From: Notospermus geniculatus
Taxonomy: Eukaryota > Nemertea > Pilidiophora > Heteronemertea > Lineidae
Length of the DNA: 64,000 bases
Reading direction: 5' to 3'
Assembly: GCA_002633025.1 (NCBI GenBank)
Contig: NMRB01000806.1
Span: 39,029-103,028 of the forward strand
Shown here: one piece after another, positions 42,391-53,395 of the stretch
Position numbering within the stretch: position 1 is the stretch's first letter
How the letters are laid out: each line of letters starts with the position of its first letter
Position numbers and translations under genes: made by a program
The notes under the pieces: model-generated
What the model saw: the letters and a program-made list of their open reading frames with translations, nothing else
The model's database searches: none
Told to the model about the DNA's origin: nothing

Positions 42391-43192
42391 TCAGAAAAAA
42401 CGTTCCGAACTTTAAGGGTTAATAAATTTCCTTACGATTAAGGTATGACATTGCCACTTGGCAGGGACCAAGAGACACGTAATCTGAGGTGATTTGCCAA
42501 ATCTCATTCATCTAGCTAGCAAACATCCTAAATTATGACAAAACTGTCTGAAAAATGCAATATCCAGCACAGTACAAATCACTTGCAAATGACACATGCC
42601 AATCAAATGTCGTCTGGGGCACCCCTCTCTACCTTGTTGCCGGTATAGTGTGTATTTCTGCTCCTAGTAATGTCTAGAACCATCCTGCCATGGCAAAACC
42701 AAAATTTGTTCATTTGAATTGGGCGATCTTGCTTGTTTAACAATAACATGGTTTTCAGCACTGCAGACAAGGAGTGTTTTTCCACAAAACACAATTTGAT
42801 TAAGTTAATCAAATCATGTTTTGTACGAAAAGTGTGGACAGGGGCGGGTATGTATTGTACGGGAGGGGGCAGGGCAGGGCACCTATCGTACGGCGATTTA
42901 GCAAGGTAACATCACAGAAAGAGCGTGCGAGGGCCGTTTTTCAACACAATGGAGGGCAATCTATCACCTCTATAAATGACTTTTTTTCAATTTACTTTGC
43001 ATATTCCCTTTTTCAGACAGTGTGATACTTTTTGTCATAATTTAGGAAGTATGCCAGCTAGATAAATGAGATTTTGCAAATTACCTCAGATTACGTGTCT
43101 CTTGGTCCCTGCCAAGTGGCAATGTCATACCTTAATTGTAAGGAAATATATTAACCCTTAAATTTCGGAAAGTTTTTTTCTGAATCACCCGA
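42382..43192. mobile_element. Tc1/mariner-type element with about 185-bp TIRs
   Basis: Begins TCGGGTGATTCAGAAAAAAC, ends TTCTGAATCACCCGA, flanked on both sides by TA (42380-42381 and 43193-43194), the mariner target duplication. The arms share GGTATGACATTGCCACTTGG and CAGGGACCAAGAGACACGTA. The interior (about 430 bp) has no convincing transposase. It ends 11 bp before the left end of the next transposon. Confidence 0.8.
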
Positions 43193-44532
43193 TACATCAT
43201 GCAGCAGGCGTGTAGTATATAAGTAGGTGCCACTACCCTTTTGCCATGTGTGTTGCAGTATGTCCAGGAGTATTCCTTCCAGCAGTGCTGTACACATCTG
43301 GAATTGTTTATTTTGGTTCAGAACAGAATACTGAAGCTTAAAATGTATACTTTTCATGGGTTCCTTTGAGAGTGTTACGTGATACAGCAGGCCAAAGTTA
43401 AGGAATTCGAAAAAAAGGCATTTTTTTCGTTCGTTGCCAAAATGTCTTTGGTACATTTTACGCTAGAAAAAAAACAGCAGGACCACAATTCAGTATCTAG
43501 TTGCTTTGTTTCATGGACTAATATGTGGGGATGCCAGGACGATAGGCATCAATCCTTCTATAAGTCAGTAATTACAATTAACGACAAAAATTCATGTATT
43601 TTTTGTGTCCCTTCTGCTCTCATGGTAAATGTATCATTTTCAAGTTGTTTTCCTGTTTACTGTGATGGTAGAAACCTCTGTTGTTGATGCGTGCAAAAAT
43701 ATTAAACATCCACGCACAGGTTTTCATTTCACACCGCACTGATTACCGGCTGTTTTTATGTCCGGCTGTACGTCACATTTCTGTTTTTTTTATGCTACAG
43801 TCCACATCTGTTGATGCAAAAAAATCTAAAGTATGCTACATTAAGCCCTTGCTTTGTTTAATAAAACGCCATATTTATATATTGCTGAAATAGACTGCAG
43901 CATTTGACCTACAGGTGGAAAAGTATTTTGTCCGGCTGTACGTCACGTTTTTCATTTTTCGCAAAATGCTGCTAAGCTGCCCAGAAACCCAATTTCTGCA
44001 TCATTTTTGCATCCTTGTAACATTTGTACTTTACACTGGTTCATTTCTAACCTCATAGATGGCATCCCAGTAGCTACAGATGCTGTGATGTCATCTATTG
44101 GAGGCATTCAGAACTCAGAATTCATTTTAAAAATCACCCTTTGTTTCAAGGTTGTGTAATTTACCAATCTTCCTTGCCACGAAGGTACGTTAATTTACAT
44201 CAAATCATGCAGAATGGCAAATTGAATGACCACAGATGTACAGTACCTGGGAAATCCTAGTTTGAAAGCCGTAAATTTTGCTAGGCCTAGGCATGGGATA
44301 GGCCTACAGATGTACACATTCATGTACATGGTGTCTCTTGAGGTGCCATTTGCTCAAATTAAATGGCCCTTTTTAGATTCTTTGACCTTAGGACTGGAAC
44401 ATGCTTTTATTTTGCCCCTCCTCCCCCTTTTGAATCCAAGTCTTATCCAGTATTTGGAGAAAGTGTTTGTTCACTTCAGGTGTGCCTCCCTTTTCATCCT
44501 GACCCGTGCTAGGGTCAGGATGACCCTAGCGT

Positions 44533-47500
44533 GTGAATCTTAATAAAGATGGTGAAAAGCAAACAAAGAAGAAGGCGATGACACCAGCAGAAAGGAAAAG
44601 GCAACAGCGCCTGAGACAAAAGAATTCGATGACCGTAACTGAACATAGAGAATTTCAAGAAAAAGAAAAACTTCGGATCCAAAATATTCGAAAGACTCAG
44701 GCCGGAAGAGATGAGCTAAAAGAACAGTATCGAAATTGGCATGTCAAGCAAAGAACAAAGAACAAAGGACATTTTCGCGGCAGAAAAGATATGCCAATTT
44801 GAAAAAGGATCGAGAACGCAAACGGAATGAAAGGAATCATGCGAAGCCAGAAGCTGCTACTGCAAGCAGTGCTGGTGTCTCAGAGACTGATACTCTAACC
44901 TCTCAGACAGCATCATCAGCATCGGTGACTCAGGTGGATGAGGCCGGTAGTGACAATCTTCAGGCAGGGCAAATTATTGAGGATGTGTCAGCAACTGAAT
45001 CTCTTATAGAGATGCCAGTTACTCCCTTGCAGCCAATGACAGTTGGTATTCAAAATGACTCGATGGACACTGTAGACTTACCCTTATCTGAAATGGCTGA
45101 GACACCTGATATACATGTAACTGAGCGTTCATCCGAGAAAATATCCAGTCGTACTTCTAAATGGGAGTGTGAACGAAAAATGACTGATGCCGCAAACAGA
45201 CTGACACCGAATTCCAAAGCCCGTGCAATCAAAAAACTAATCGAAAACTGCCCCCCCCCCCAACAAAAGAACTGTTAGCAGAATCCGGGATTAGTGCTCC
45301 CGCTGCTGGGAAAATAGTTTGTAATTTACAAACTGCTTTTCAGTCCCTGGATAAGCATGATAATCAGTCCAACCTTGTAAAGTCAACCCTTCTAAAGGGG
45401 GCAGCAGGTGACAACATCTCTGGGAGGGGGTTGTCAAGGTTATTTGGAGTAGGGAGGCGGCAGGCTCACGCTGCCATGAAAGCACGCAGTGGTGCAGGAA
45501 TTTTGTGGCAGATCTCCCTGAGACAGGCTCCTAGAAGTTCCAGACTTTCAGATGAAATAAGGGAAAGTGTACTGGCCTTCTACTACCGTCCCGAAATATC
45601 AAGGGAGCTGCCAGAGAAGAGAGAGCAGATTAATCTGAGAGAGCCTGATGGTAGTATTAAGAGAGTGCCCAAGAGAATTCTGGAAGTTACATTGACAGAG
45701 GCATACAGGGAGTACAAGAGACTCTACCCTGACAATGTAATTGGGCACAGAAGCTTTGAAATGTTGAGACCCAGAGATGTTGGTTTTCCTAAGAACCGCC
45801 ATAGAGAAGTTTGCTGTTGCACATATCACACAAACCTAGAATTTCTTCTGAAAACTCTGAACCAGTTAGCAATTACTGCTGGGGGCAAGGCTGTTTTCAG
45901 CAGCGTTCATACAATGGTTGATGCCACGCAATGTGGGCGATAAATTGCATGCATTCTCAGGGAATGTGAGAAGTGCGGCTGCAAACTTTTGGATGGCAAA
46001 CTGCCACTCTTGAAATGCTCAAGAAATTGTGCCGAAAACAACTGCACCGAGAGCAATTGCATCGTAAAATGGGAAACCTATGAAAGAGTGCTCAGGTCAG
46101 ATAGGCCTACTCAACTGATACTGATACTCTCCCTTTTGACTGTAGAGGTACCATCGGTGAATTGGTTGACAAGATTAAAGATAAGTTGAGCACCTTTGCT
46201 CTGCACAGGTTCATGGCTTTCCATCAAAATGAGCAATACAGGTTGGCCGCTCAGAACTTAAAGCCTCACAGTATTGAATTTTACGACATTTTCAAAGTGT
46301 TAGGAGAGTGCAGGTAGAGGTCTCATAGCCTCGTGAAGGTCCACAAAATGCTTTCCTGATACGTACTTTAAAGAATCAAGCCCTTGTTTTCAGAACACAA
46401 CGAAAAAGCTGCATGCAGAACTCTAATGCAGTCAGATAGAGAATAGTACATTTTACACTACACTAACGTCGGAGGACGTAAGCAATTTCTGAATTCAATA
46501 CAGTGAGGCTTTAACTCATGATGAAATCTTGATGATCATGGATTACTCAGAAAATTACAGCATGGTGCGCCCCAAGGACATTCAATCATTGCATTGGGTA
46601 ACCACCCAGGCCATCCTATATGTTGTGGTGTTGACACGTCATGCAAGACAGGAGTCGGATGGCCTGGAAAGCAATGACGATGATCCACACCTAGTGGACG
46701 AGCACCATATTTTCATTTCTGATGATAACACTCATGACACACACATGGTAGAGCATTGTAAAGGCCTGCTACTCAAATCCCTGCCATTTACACCATCAAG
46801 AGCCATTGAATTCTGTGATGGTGCCAGTTGCCAGTTCGAATGTATCCGCTCATTTACATACTTGGCCCAAAGTGAGGTGAAATATGGCATGCCCACCATA
46901 CGATACTGGTGGGAGACCAGTCAAGGAAAAAACAAAGCAGATGGGGCAGGAGGGGTTGTGAAACATTCTGTCTCAATGGCTGTTGTTCGCCAGGACAAGG
47001 TGATTCGCAGTCCAGAGGAACTGTTTGCCTTCTGTCTTGAGAAGCTTACAGATGTTGGGAAGTCTTCATCCTATGCCTCACGGCAAGCAGGTTCAAGAAC
47101 TGTGAAACGCAGTTCTACTTTGTTGGGGCTGGTGACGTTGACAGGTCGCAAGATATCTCTGGTTTCAAATCTGTGAAAGGCACACGGTCCATTCATGAAG
47201 CACACTCTGTTGGTGAACCTTCAAGGATCAGTGTGAGGAAAAGGGGATGTGCTTGTAAATTTGGTCTGCTGGGCCAGTTTGATGATTGTAATAACACTGT
47301 GGACCCATTGGTTGGTGTGATTTGCAAGGAGGGAGAAATGCAGGTGACGAGGGCATTGATACTGATGACCTGCATGATAACATAGACCCTGAAGAGCCAG
47401 AAATGTCAGTCACAAGCGTGGATGTCACTGAGATCATTACCAGTGACAGTACTGCTATTGTCAGGGCTGATGAAGAGCTAACTCCCTACTACTTGATAAA

Positions 47501-47786
47501 AGTGAAAGAGTCACCCCATGTCCTCACTGAAAGTGTAATGGATGCCTATGGAAACAAATATGATGCAGGTTGTGAAGTCATAAAAGGCAACTACTATGAG
47601 CTTGTCCCACGCAAAGAATCTGTGTTTTACATACACCATAAGAGGGATGTTTATGTCAGTGCAAAGTGCCTGCTACCAACTGTGTGCCCAGAACTTGAAG
47701 AATGTGGTGAAAGGCAAATTAAGGGTGCAGTGCGGCAGACATATAGGGTTGCCACTCACGAAGAAATACTGAGCTTTCTTATGTAA
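44533..47786 (+). pseudogene. Transposase-like family (DGxGG type), locus 3, spliced and frameshifted
   Basis: The best copy. N-terminus (from 44533 or slightly upstream; no clear ATG) is basic and coiled: MTPAERKRQQRLRQKNSMTV. After a frame change near 44770 comes a Ser/Thr/acidic linker. A C run at about 45251 breaks the frame, then KELLAESGISAPAAGKIVCN, LSRLFGVGRRQAHAAMKARS, IRESVLAFYYRPEISRELPE and REVCCCTYHTNLEFLL; a stop at 45941-45943 is followed in the same frame by CEKCGCKLL. Introns at 46096-46145 and 46314-46503 join exactly in frame. The core has MDYSENYS (Asp at 46541), an IEFCDGASCQFE block (Asp at 46817) and NKADGAGGVVKHS (Asp at 46940), which could be the metal ligands of an RNase-H-like transposase. 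Frame slips occur near 47100 and 47335. The C-terminus (LTPYYLIKVKESPHV ... THEEILSFLM) ends with a stop at 47784. Confidence 0.6.
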
Positions 47787-48213
47787 AAATCTTTCAGAAG
47801 GCTCAGTGTTCAGAATAGTCAAGCATTGCTCCAGATAAGTGTTTTCTTCTATGGAAGTTCTAGGTCGTCATGCACATGGTACATCCAGCTGGTAATCAGG
47901 GGCCTTATTCACGAAAGGCTCGCAAACTTTGCGTGCACGCAAAGTGCCATTTTTGCGATATTTCTTATTCATTAAGCCCACGCATCGCAAAAAATTCGCA
48001 AAATCAGCGACCACGCAAATAAATCGCAATCGCAACGCAAAGTTTACACGGTATTCACGAAAGGCCCGCAAACTTTGCGCATCGCAAAGTCCCACGCAAA
48101 GTGCCAGAATTTTGCGGGAGGTCTATACCCGCTCGCAAACTTTGCGTGATAGCGAAGTCTTGGTAATTCACTCTGACCCGGAGCTAATTCTTGCTTCCCA
48201 TCGAAGCAAAAAA

Positions 48214-48889
48214 NNNNNNNNNNNNNNNNNNNNNNNNNNNNNNNNNNNNNNNNNNNNNNNNNNNNNNNNNNNNNNNNNNNNNNNNNNNNNNNNNNNNNNN
48301 NNNNNNNNNNNNNNNNNNNNNNNNNNNNNNNNNNNNNNNNNNNNNNNNNNNNNNNNNNNNNNNNNNNNNNNNNNNNNNNNNNNNNNNNNNNNNNNNNNNN
48401 NNNNNNNNNNNNNNNNNNNNNNNNNNNNNNNNNNNNNNNNNNNNNNNNNNNNNNNNNNNNNNNNNNNNNNNNNNNNNNNNNNNNNNNNNNNNNNNNNNNN
48501 NNNNNNNNNNNNNNNNNNNNNNNNNNNNNNNNNNNNNNNNNNNNNNNNNNNNNNNNNNNNNNNNNNNNNNNNNNNNNNNNNNNNNNNNNNNNNNNNNNNN
48601 NNNNNNNNNNNNNNNNNNNNNNNNNNNNNNNNNNNNNNNNNNNNNNNNNNNNNNNNNNNNNNNNNNNNNNNNNNNNNNNNNNNNNNNNNNNNNNNNNNNN
48701 NNNNNNNNNNNNNNNNNNNNNNNNNNNNNNNNNNNNNNNNNNNNNNNNNNNNNNNNNNNNNNNNNNNNNNNNNNNNNNNNNNNNNNNNNNNNNNNNNNNN
48801 NNNNNNNNNNNNNNNNNNNNNNNNNNNNNNNNNNNNNNNNNNNNNNNNNNNNNNNNNNNNNNNNNNNNNNNNNNNNNNNNNNNNNNNNN
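48214..48889. other. Assembly gap (676 unknown bases)
   Basis: All N, inside element A and next to a C run, so its true content is unknown. Confidence 0.95.
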
Positions 48890-49437
48890 CCCCCCCCCGA
48901 TCCGCCTATGTGACCCATTACTTGATGTACATGTATCTCCTACAAACGTCCTTCTTCCCGTATACAGGTATGGCAATATACGTTGATTAATTTTGCTACT
49001 GACATACCAGACATACAGTTAAAGCCGCACACTATGCACCGCTACTCACTCCCCAGTTCGGCCGAATAGATAGTGCAACCTCATCTACAGGCGTGCGTAG
49101 TGTATAGGACCATAGAACCACATATTATAGCATTATCCTGCATCGAGGTTTTGGGAATCCCCTTGGGGAATCCCCAATGCTGTGTGTAGTCTTGCGCAGC
49201 CAGCCACACAGTACTGCTACGGTTCCCAGATTCAAAACAGCGGCTGGGTGACCGAGACTAAGCTCGTCGATTATAACCCATCTGTCTATAGTGTCTGGCT
49301 TTAAATTCACAATCTCTTGTAATCTATTAACTGGATTGGCGGACTTGGAAATCATGTCGGGTGAAAACGTTTCCGAATATAGAAAGTACCGGGTTGCACG
49401 CATGAAGTTTTGATAATAATAATTGAACACATGAAAC

Positions 49438-49467
49438 CAAGAATATATAAGTACTTATATATTCTTG
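49438..49467. repeat. 30-bp perfect palindrome flanked by 10-bp direct repeats
   Basis: CAAGAATATATAAGT and its exact complement without spacer. ATGAAACCAA occurs on both sides (49431-49440 and 49468-49477). Confidence 0.85.
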
Positions 49468-50038
49468 ATGAAACCAATGCCCCCCCCCAGCCATGGAGGG
49501 GGGTGGGCATTAATAGACGTCGCCCATAAATTTCTGATACATGTAGGTCACCGCCGATAGCAATGCTGTTTCACGCTGCCGTTATAACTACCGGTACTAA
49601 TAATTACGTAATTCCGAGGTAAAATAGGTTTGGTGCATTTGACCAAAAACTGATAAGTCGGATTTTATTGTTTGATACAGGATGAATACAGGATGACTAT
49701 TTGAGCAGACTATTCTCCATGTAAGTAGGACTTGCATCCCCAGCTCTCCCATTCCATCACACCGGCATGCGCCGCCCAATTCAGCGACCTCGAAAGTGCT
49801 TCATTATCAACTCACATCTCAGTCTAGTGTGAACGTAGAGTGGAAAAAATGATCTGACTGCAAAAAGCTCTGTCAAAATGTAATTTTGCGATCACGCATA
49901 TTTTGCGTGATCGCTATTTTGCGAAAAATTTGCGAGGCAAATGCGTGGTCTTCGTGAATACCACGCATCGCATAATTTGCGCGCACGCAAACCCATCGCA
50001 ACGCAAATATTTGCGATCTCTTCGTGAATAAGGCCCCA

Positions 50039-51477
50039 GGGGCCTTATTCACGAAAGGCCCGCAAAATTTGCGTGCACGCAAAGTGCCATTTTTGCGATA
50101 TTTCTTATTCATGAAGCCCACGCATCGCAAAAAAATCGCAAAATTAGCGATCACGCAAATAAATCGCAATCGCAACGCAAACTTTACACGGTATTCACGA
50201 AAGGCCCGCAAACTTTGCGCGTCGCAAAGTCCCACGCAAAGTGCCAGAATTTTGCGGGAGGTCTATACCCGCTCGCAAACTTTGCGTGATAGCGAAGTCT
50301 TGGTGCTTCGCACTGACACGGAGCTAATTCTTGCTTCCCATCGAAGCAAAAAGTGCTCAGAAGCCAACAAGGGAACTAACCACGATAGGTGGCGCTGATG
50401 GACAACTGGTATTTTCCACTAGAGGCGCAGTAGTCAGTAGATAAGCGCATGATTGGTTCTTGACTTCTGTCAACTTTCCGGGTATGAAAAGTGGCATCGC
50501 TCGCCCCAATCCATTCGCCCATCCGCTGCCCTCCCCCAAATGATTCTTCCCTTCAATTGACCGCAAGGGAGGATGTAGGATTTTGGCAAGGGGGGGGGCG
50601 TTGAGCACCGACAATTGGAACGATCACGCGCAGTACATGATATAGGAATATGCAATGAAAAAATGATTAGGGTCTGTATCCGAAGCCACTTAACGGTGGT
50701 GCTATGTCAGCGAGTCAAAGTGACCCAGGACCCGACGGGGGGTCTGGGGGACCTCCCCCCATGAAAATTTGAAAGTCTAGATGCTCTGAGACGCGTTCTG
50801 GGACATTTTTCTGTGACGTTTTGTTCCTTCAAACCACGTCATAAATCAGTGTTTTGATGTCAACGTCAGCCAGAAATCTTTGATCTATGGTTCCCGCTTC
50901 ATGCGGGGAGGGATCATAAGGCTCTGAGGGTGGTTTACAAAGGAGGCAGAATAAATGTACTGGGCACTATTGGTCATTTAGCAATCGGCCCTGTCCTCAT
51001 TGTGTTTGAGTGTGAGGGTACTGTTCGCCAAGGGGAGGGACTCGTTCGCGCCCCCAACCCCAACCCCGCTGGAGACGCCCATGACACTCTGGTTACACCG
51101 GTACGTTGTGGCACCTTAGGAGTGGGGGCAGGTGTAACATCTGTGAGTGTTTCTGTAGCTCAGTGTTCCCAAACAATAGACGCGGCCTAGAATGGTTACT
51201 GTTGGATTAGTTGCCGCTTGATCCGTCAGGAGGGAAACAATGAGAAAAACCTTTGATTGGATGGTATCAATGCCGTGGGAACACCACCTTTGTANGACTG
51301 CAAAAAGCTCGGTCAAAATGTAATTTTGCGATCACGCATATTTTGCGTGATCCGTATTTTGCGAAAAATTTGCGAGGCAAATGCGAGGTCTTCATGAATA
51401 CCACGCATCGCATAATTTGCGTCCACGCAAACCCATCGCAACGCAAATATTTGCGATCTCTTCGTGAATAAGGCCCC
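50039..51477. mobile_element. GGGGCCTTATTCACGAA element B
   Basis: Same ends as element A; 1439 bp. Left arm 50039-50350 and right arm from about 51298. The interior contains a GGGGGGTCTGGGGGACCTCC segment (about 50737) and a CCGGTGTAAC-type insertion (about 51085-51290). One A separates it from element A. Confidence 0.75.
51085..51290. repeat. CCGGTGTAAC-type dispersed element, copy 4
   Basis: GTTACACCGGTACG, then GGTGTAACATCTGTGAGTGT and TGTTCCCAAACAATAG, then CCGTCAGGAGGGAAACAATG. Same order of blocks as copies 1 and 2; inserted within element B. Confidence 0.4.
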
Positions 51478-53015
51478 AGGTCTGGTTGCTTTGAAAAAAA
51501 CTTGATGTTTCTTGTTATTTGATGAACTTCTTGTTAACGAGTTAATTGTACTTGTTCATGTCCAGAGAGCTGTTGGTCAGTTTTTCGTTTAATGGCCTGG
51601 AAACGGTGCCTTTAAAACCCGCTGCTATACTTTTATTCCTAAATAATATAACTGTTTGACAATTTACATCACTAGGATGGTGTGCAGGACGAAGCACAAC
51701 TTAATATTTTATATTTTTGCACTACTTTGAACGTTTTTGTACATGTCCGGCTGTACGTCACGTTTTTGTTCATGGTGTAAAGGTTTTCTAATGGCAGAAG
51801 TGCTATTTCTGTGTGTACAGCTGATGAACTTTGGCATCCCTAAGTTGTTTTGTGGATCCTACTGTTAACTTTACTCCAGGTTTTGCCAGCTAGAAGGCCT
51901 GTTGGACATTTGAGAAAAACGTTAAGACACCATAAGGAAAAATGAGGGGCATTTTAAACACAGAAATGTCAAAATTCTCCTATTGTGAACCCAGAAGTCG
52001 AATTTTTTGCTCTCATCTCTTCTAACAGTCTCTCTCATTCAAATTAAGCCTAATTTTAGGCATCCCCCTCTGATGTGTATGAACTGACAGAGTAAATTAT
52101 CATTCCCATTCATTGCAAAAAAAGGCCAAGAGTTGTACTACTAGTCATAAATTTTTATGTTGTTCATAAGCGTTTTAAGCTCTAGATTTTGTTGTCCCAT
52201 AAATACTGGAATATGTTTTATCAGATGAAATAAATTTTATTTAAAGCAAAGCACTTTCATTTTTTGGCTTCTAAGGAACAAAGTGGCACCTACTTATATG
52301 CTACACGCCCGCACGAACATTATGGCCCCGAGTACATACGAGACACACTGAATTGTTATACTGAATTATACTTCACAGGACAAATCTACAGAAGAGCAAT
52401 TAGATAGTTGTTCAAAAGGTGGAACGTTCATTGAACTAGAAAATGCATGTCAGCTAATATAGGCAAAAAACGTTGGGAAGTTGACGTATCTCAAGATTCT
52501 CAAATAGTGAGAAATGAACCTGCAGCAAATGCACAAAATAAATGGACTTCTTCGATTACCACGCAACCGCACATCCTGTTGGAGATTATGGTCGCCTGCC
52601 ATACCCCATTCCTTCACCACAAATGACAAATTCCAATGACAACTTCAAGTATGCGGCATTGTTTCTAACTCTGCACAAGTGCTTATGCATACCCTCCCTA
52701 TACTACAAATTGGTATCGAAGTACCGGCAAAACCGTGATTGGCCGCATGCTGTTTCGCTATCGACCAGGCCTCAACTATCCGCACTATATCACGATATAC
52801 ATGATTCTCACAATGAAAATAAACTTAACTGTCAGAAACCTTCAAGACTACTCCATAATGCAGACCTCCAGCCGTCACCATGTTGTTCCTTCTGCCCAAC
52901 TAAGAAGTACCATGCAACCATATTCCTCAACACCACTTCGAGCCTCAGCAAGCACCCCCGGAGTACCACTACGCAACCTTGACAAACATGGAGTGACAGG
53001 AATTCTCTGGATGAT

Positions 53016-53279
53016 TTGGAATCTGAACTAAAAAGAGGTAAAAACACAGAACATGCCCAGCCTTGTAAGCCATCGGATTCCTCACTAGCTAGTCATCTTG
53101 AGAAAATAACCAACCTATTAATGAGCCAAGATGCAAAGATTGAGAAACGACGCCAATATATAAATGCCAAAATAGATAACCTACAATCTTCAATTGACGA
53201 AAGGATACACATCGCTGTGCAACAGGCTATAGAAGAAAAGATCCCACCCATTCATGCAGAGCATTGGCCTGACGCTTGA
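53016..53279 (+). other. Coiled-coil open frame, possible retroelement ORF1 piece
   Basis: 87 codons. After a polar start the frame is heptad-like (LEKITNLLMSQDAKIEKR, then INAKIDNLQSSIDERI). Resembles the coiled coil of LINE-type ORF1 proteins, but no RNA-binding part follows. A pyrimidine tract and AG at about 53328 may start another exon. Confidence 0.3.
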
Positions 53280-53395
53280 CACTGCAATTAAATTACAAAC
53301 TGAGCCATTGGAATTGTTTTTTTTTCAGAAAGTGAAGACAGTAATGTAATAGAGGAGACCTCTGCCAATTTTCCCAAAACTGGCAAACTAAGGCT

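Larger units (their letters stand above)
47899..50037. mobile_element. GGGGCCTTATTCACGAA element A
   Basis: Left arm rich in CGCAAA words (GGGGCCTTATTCACGAAAGG, then CGCAAACTTTGCGTGCACGC) and right arm ending TTCGTGAATAAGGCCCC at 50037. It contains the 676-bp gap 48214-48889 and about 960 bp of unrelated DNA. The left arm is about 310 bp and nearly identical to that of element B. Confidence 0.7.
43204..52312 (+). mobile_element. Candidate full-length DNA transposon
   Basis: Left end 43204-43234 and right end 52282-52312 are inverted repeats of 31 bp with two mismatches; the consensus opens GCRGGCGTGTAGYATATAAG and continues TAGGTGCCACT. Subterminal word TGTCCGGCTGTACGTCAC occurs twice on the left (43759-43776, 43929-43946) and once on the right (51744-51761), all in the same orientation. 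Between them lies the spliced transposase-like gene of 44533-47786. Subtracting the two later elements at 47899-51477 gives about 5.5 kb. No target-site duplication was seen, so the exact boundary may be a few bases off. Confidence 0.55.

Noticed and set aside
42603-43025. Open frames inside the 811-bp mariner-type element as transposase
   Set aside because: Neither frame shows transposase motifs; the element is non-autonomous.
47929-48990. A 353-codon open frame on the plus strand (and minus-strand partners)
   Set aside because: Most of it is unknown bases; the rest is the repetitive arm of element A (CGCAAA words). Not a gene.
52542-52982. 146-codon plus-strand frame
   Set aside because: No recognisable domain, no splice or start context, and an equally long overlapping frame. 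Possibly transposon debris, but unsupported.
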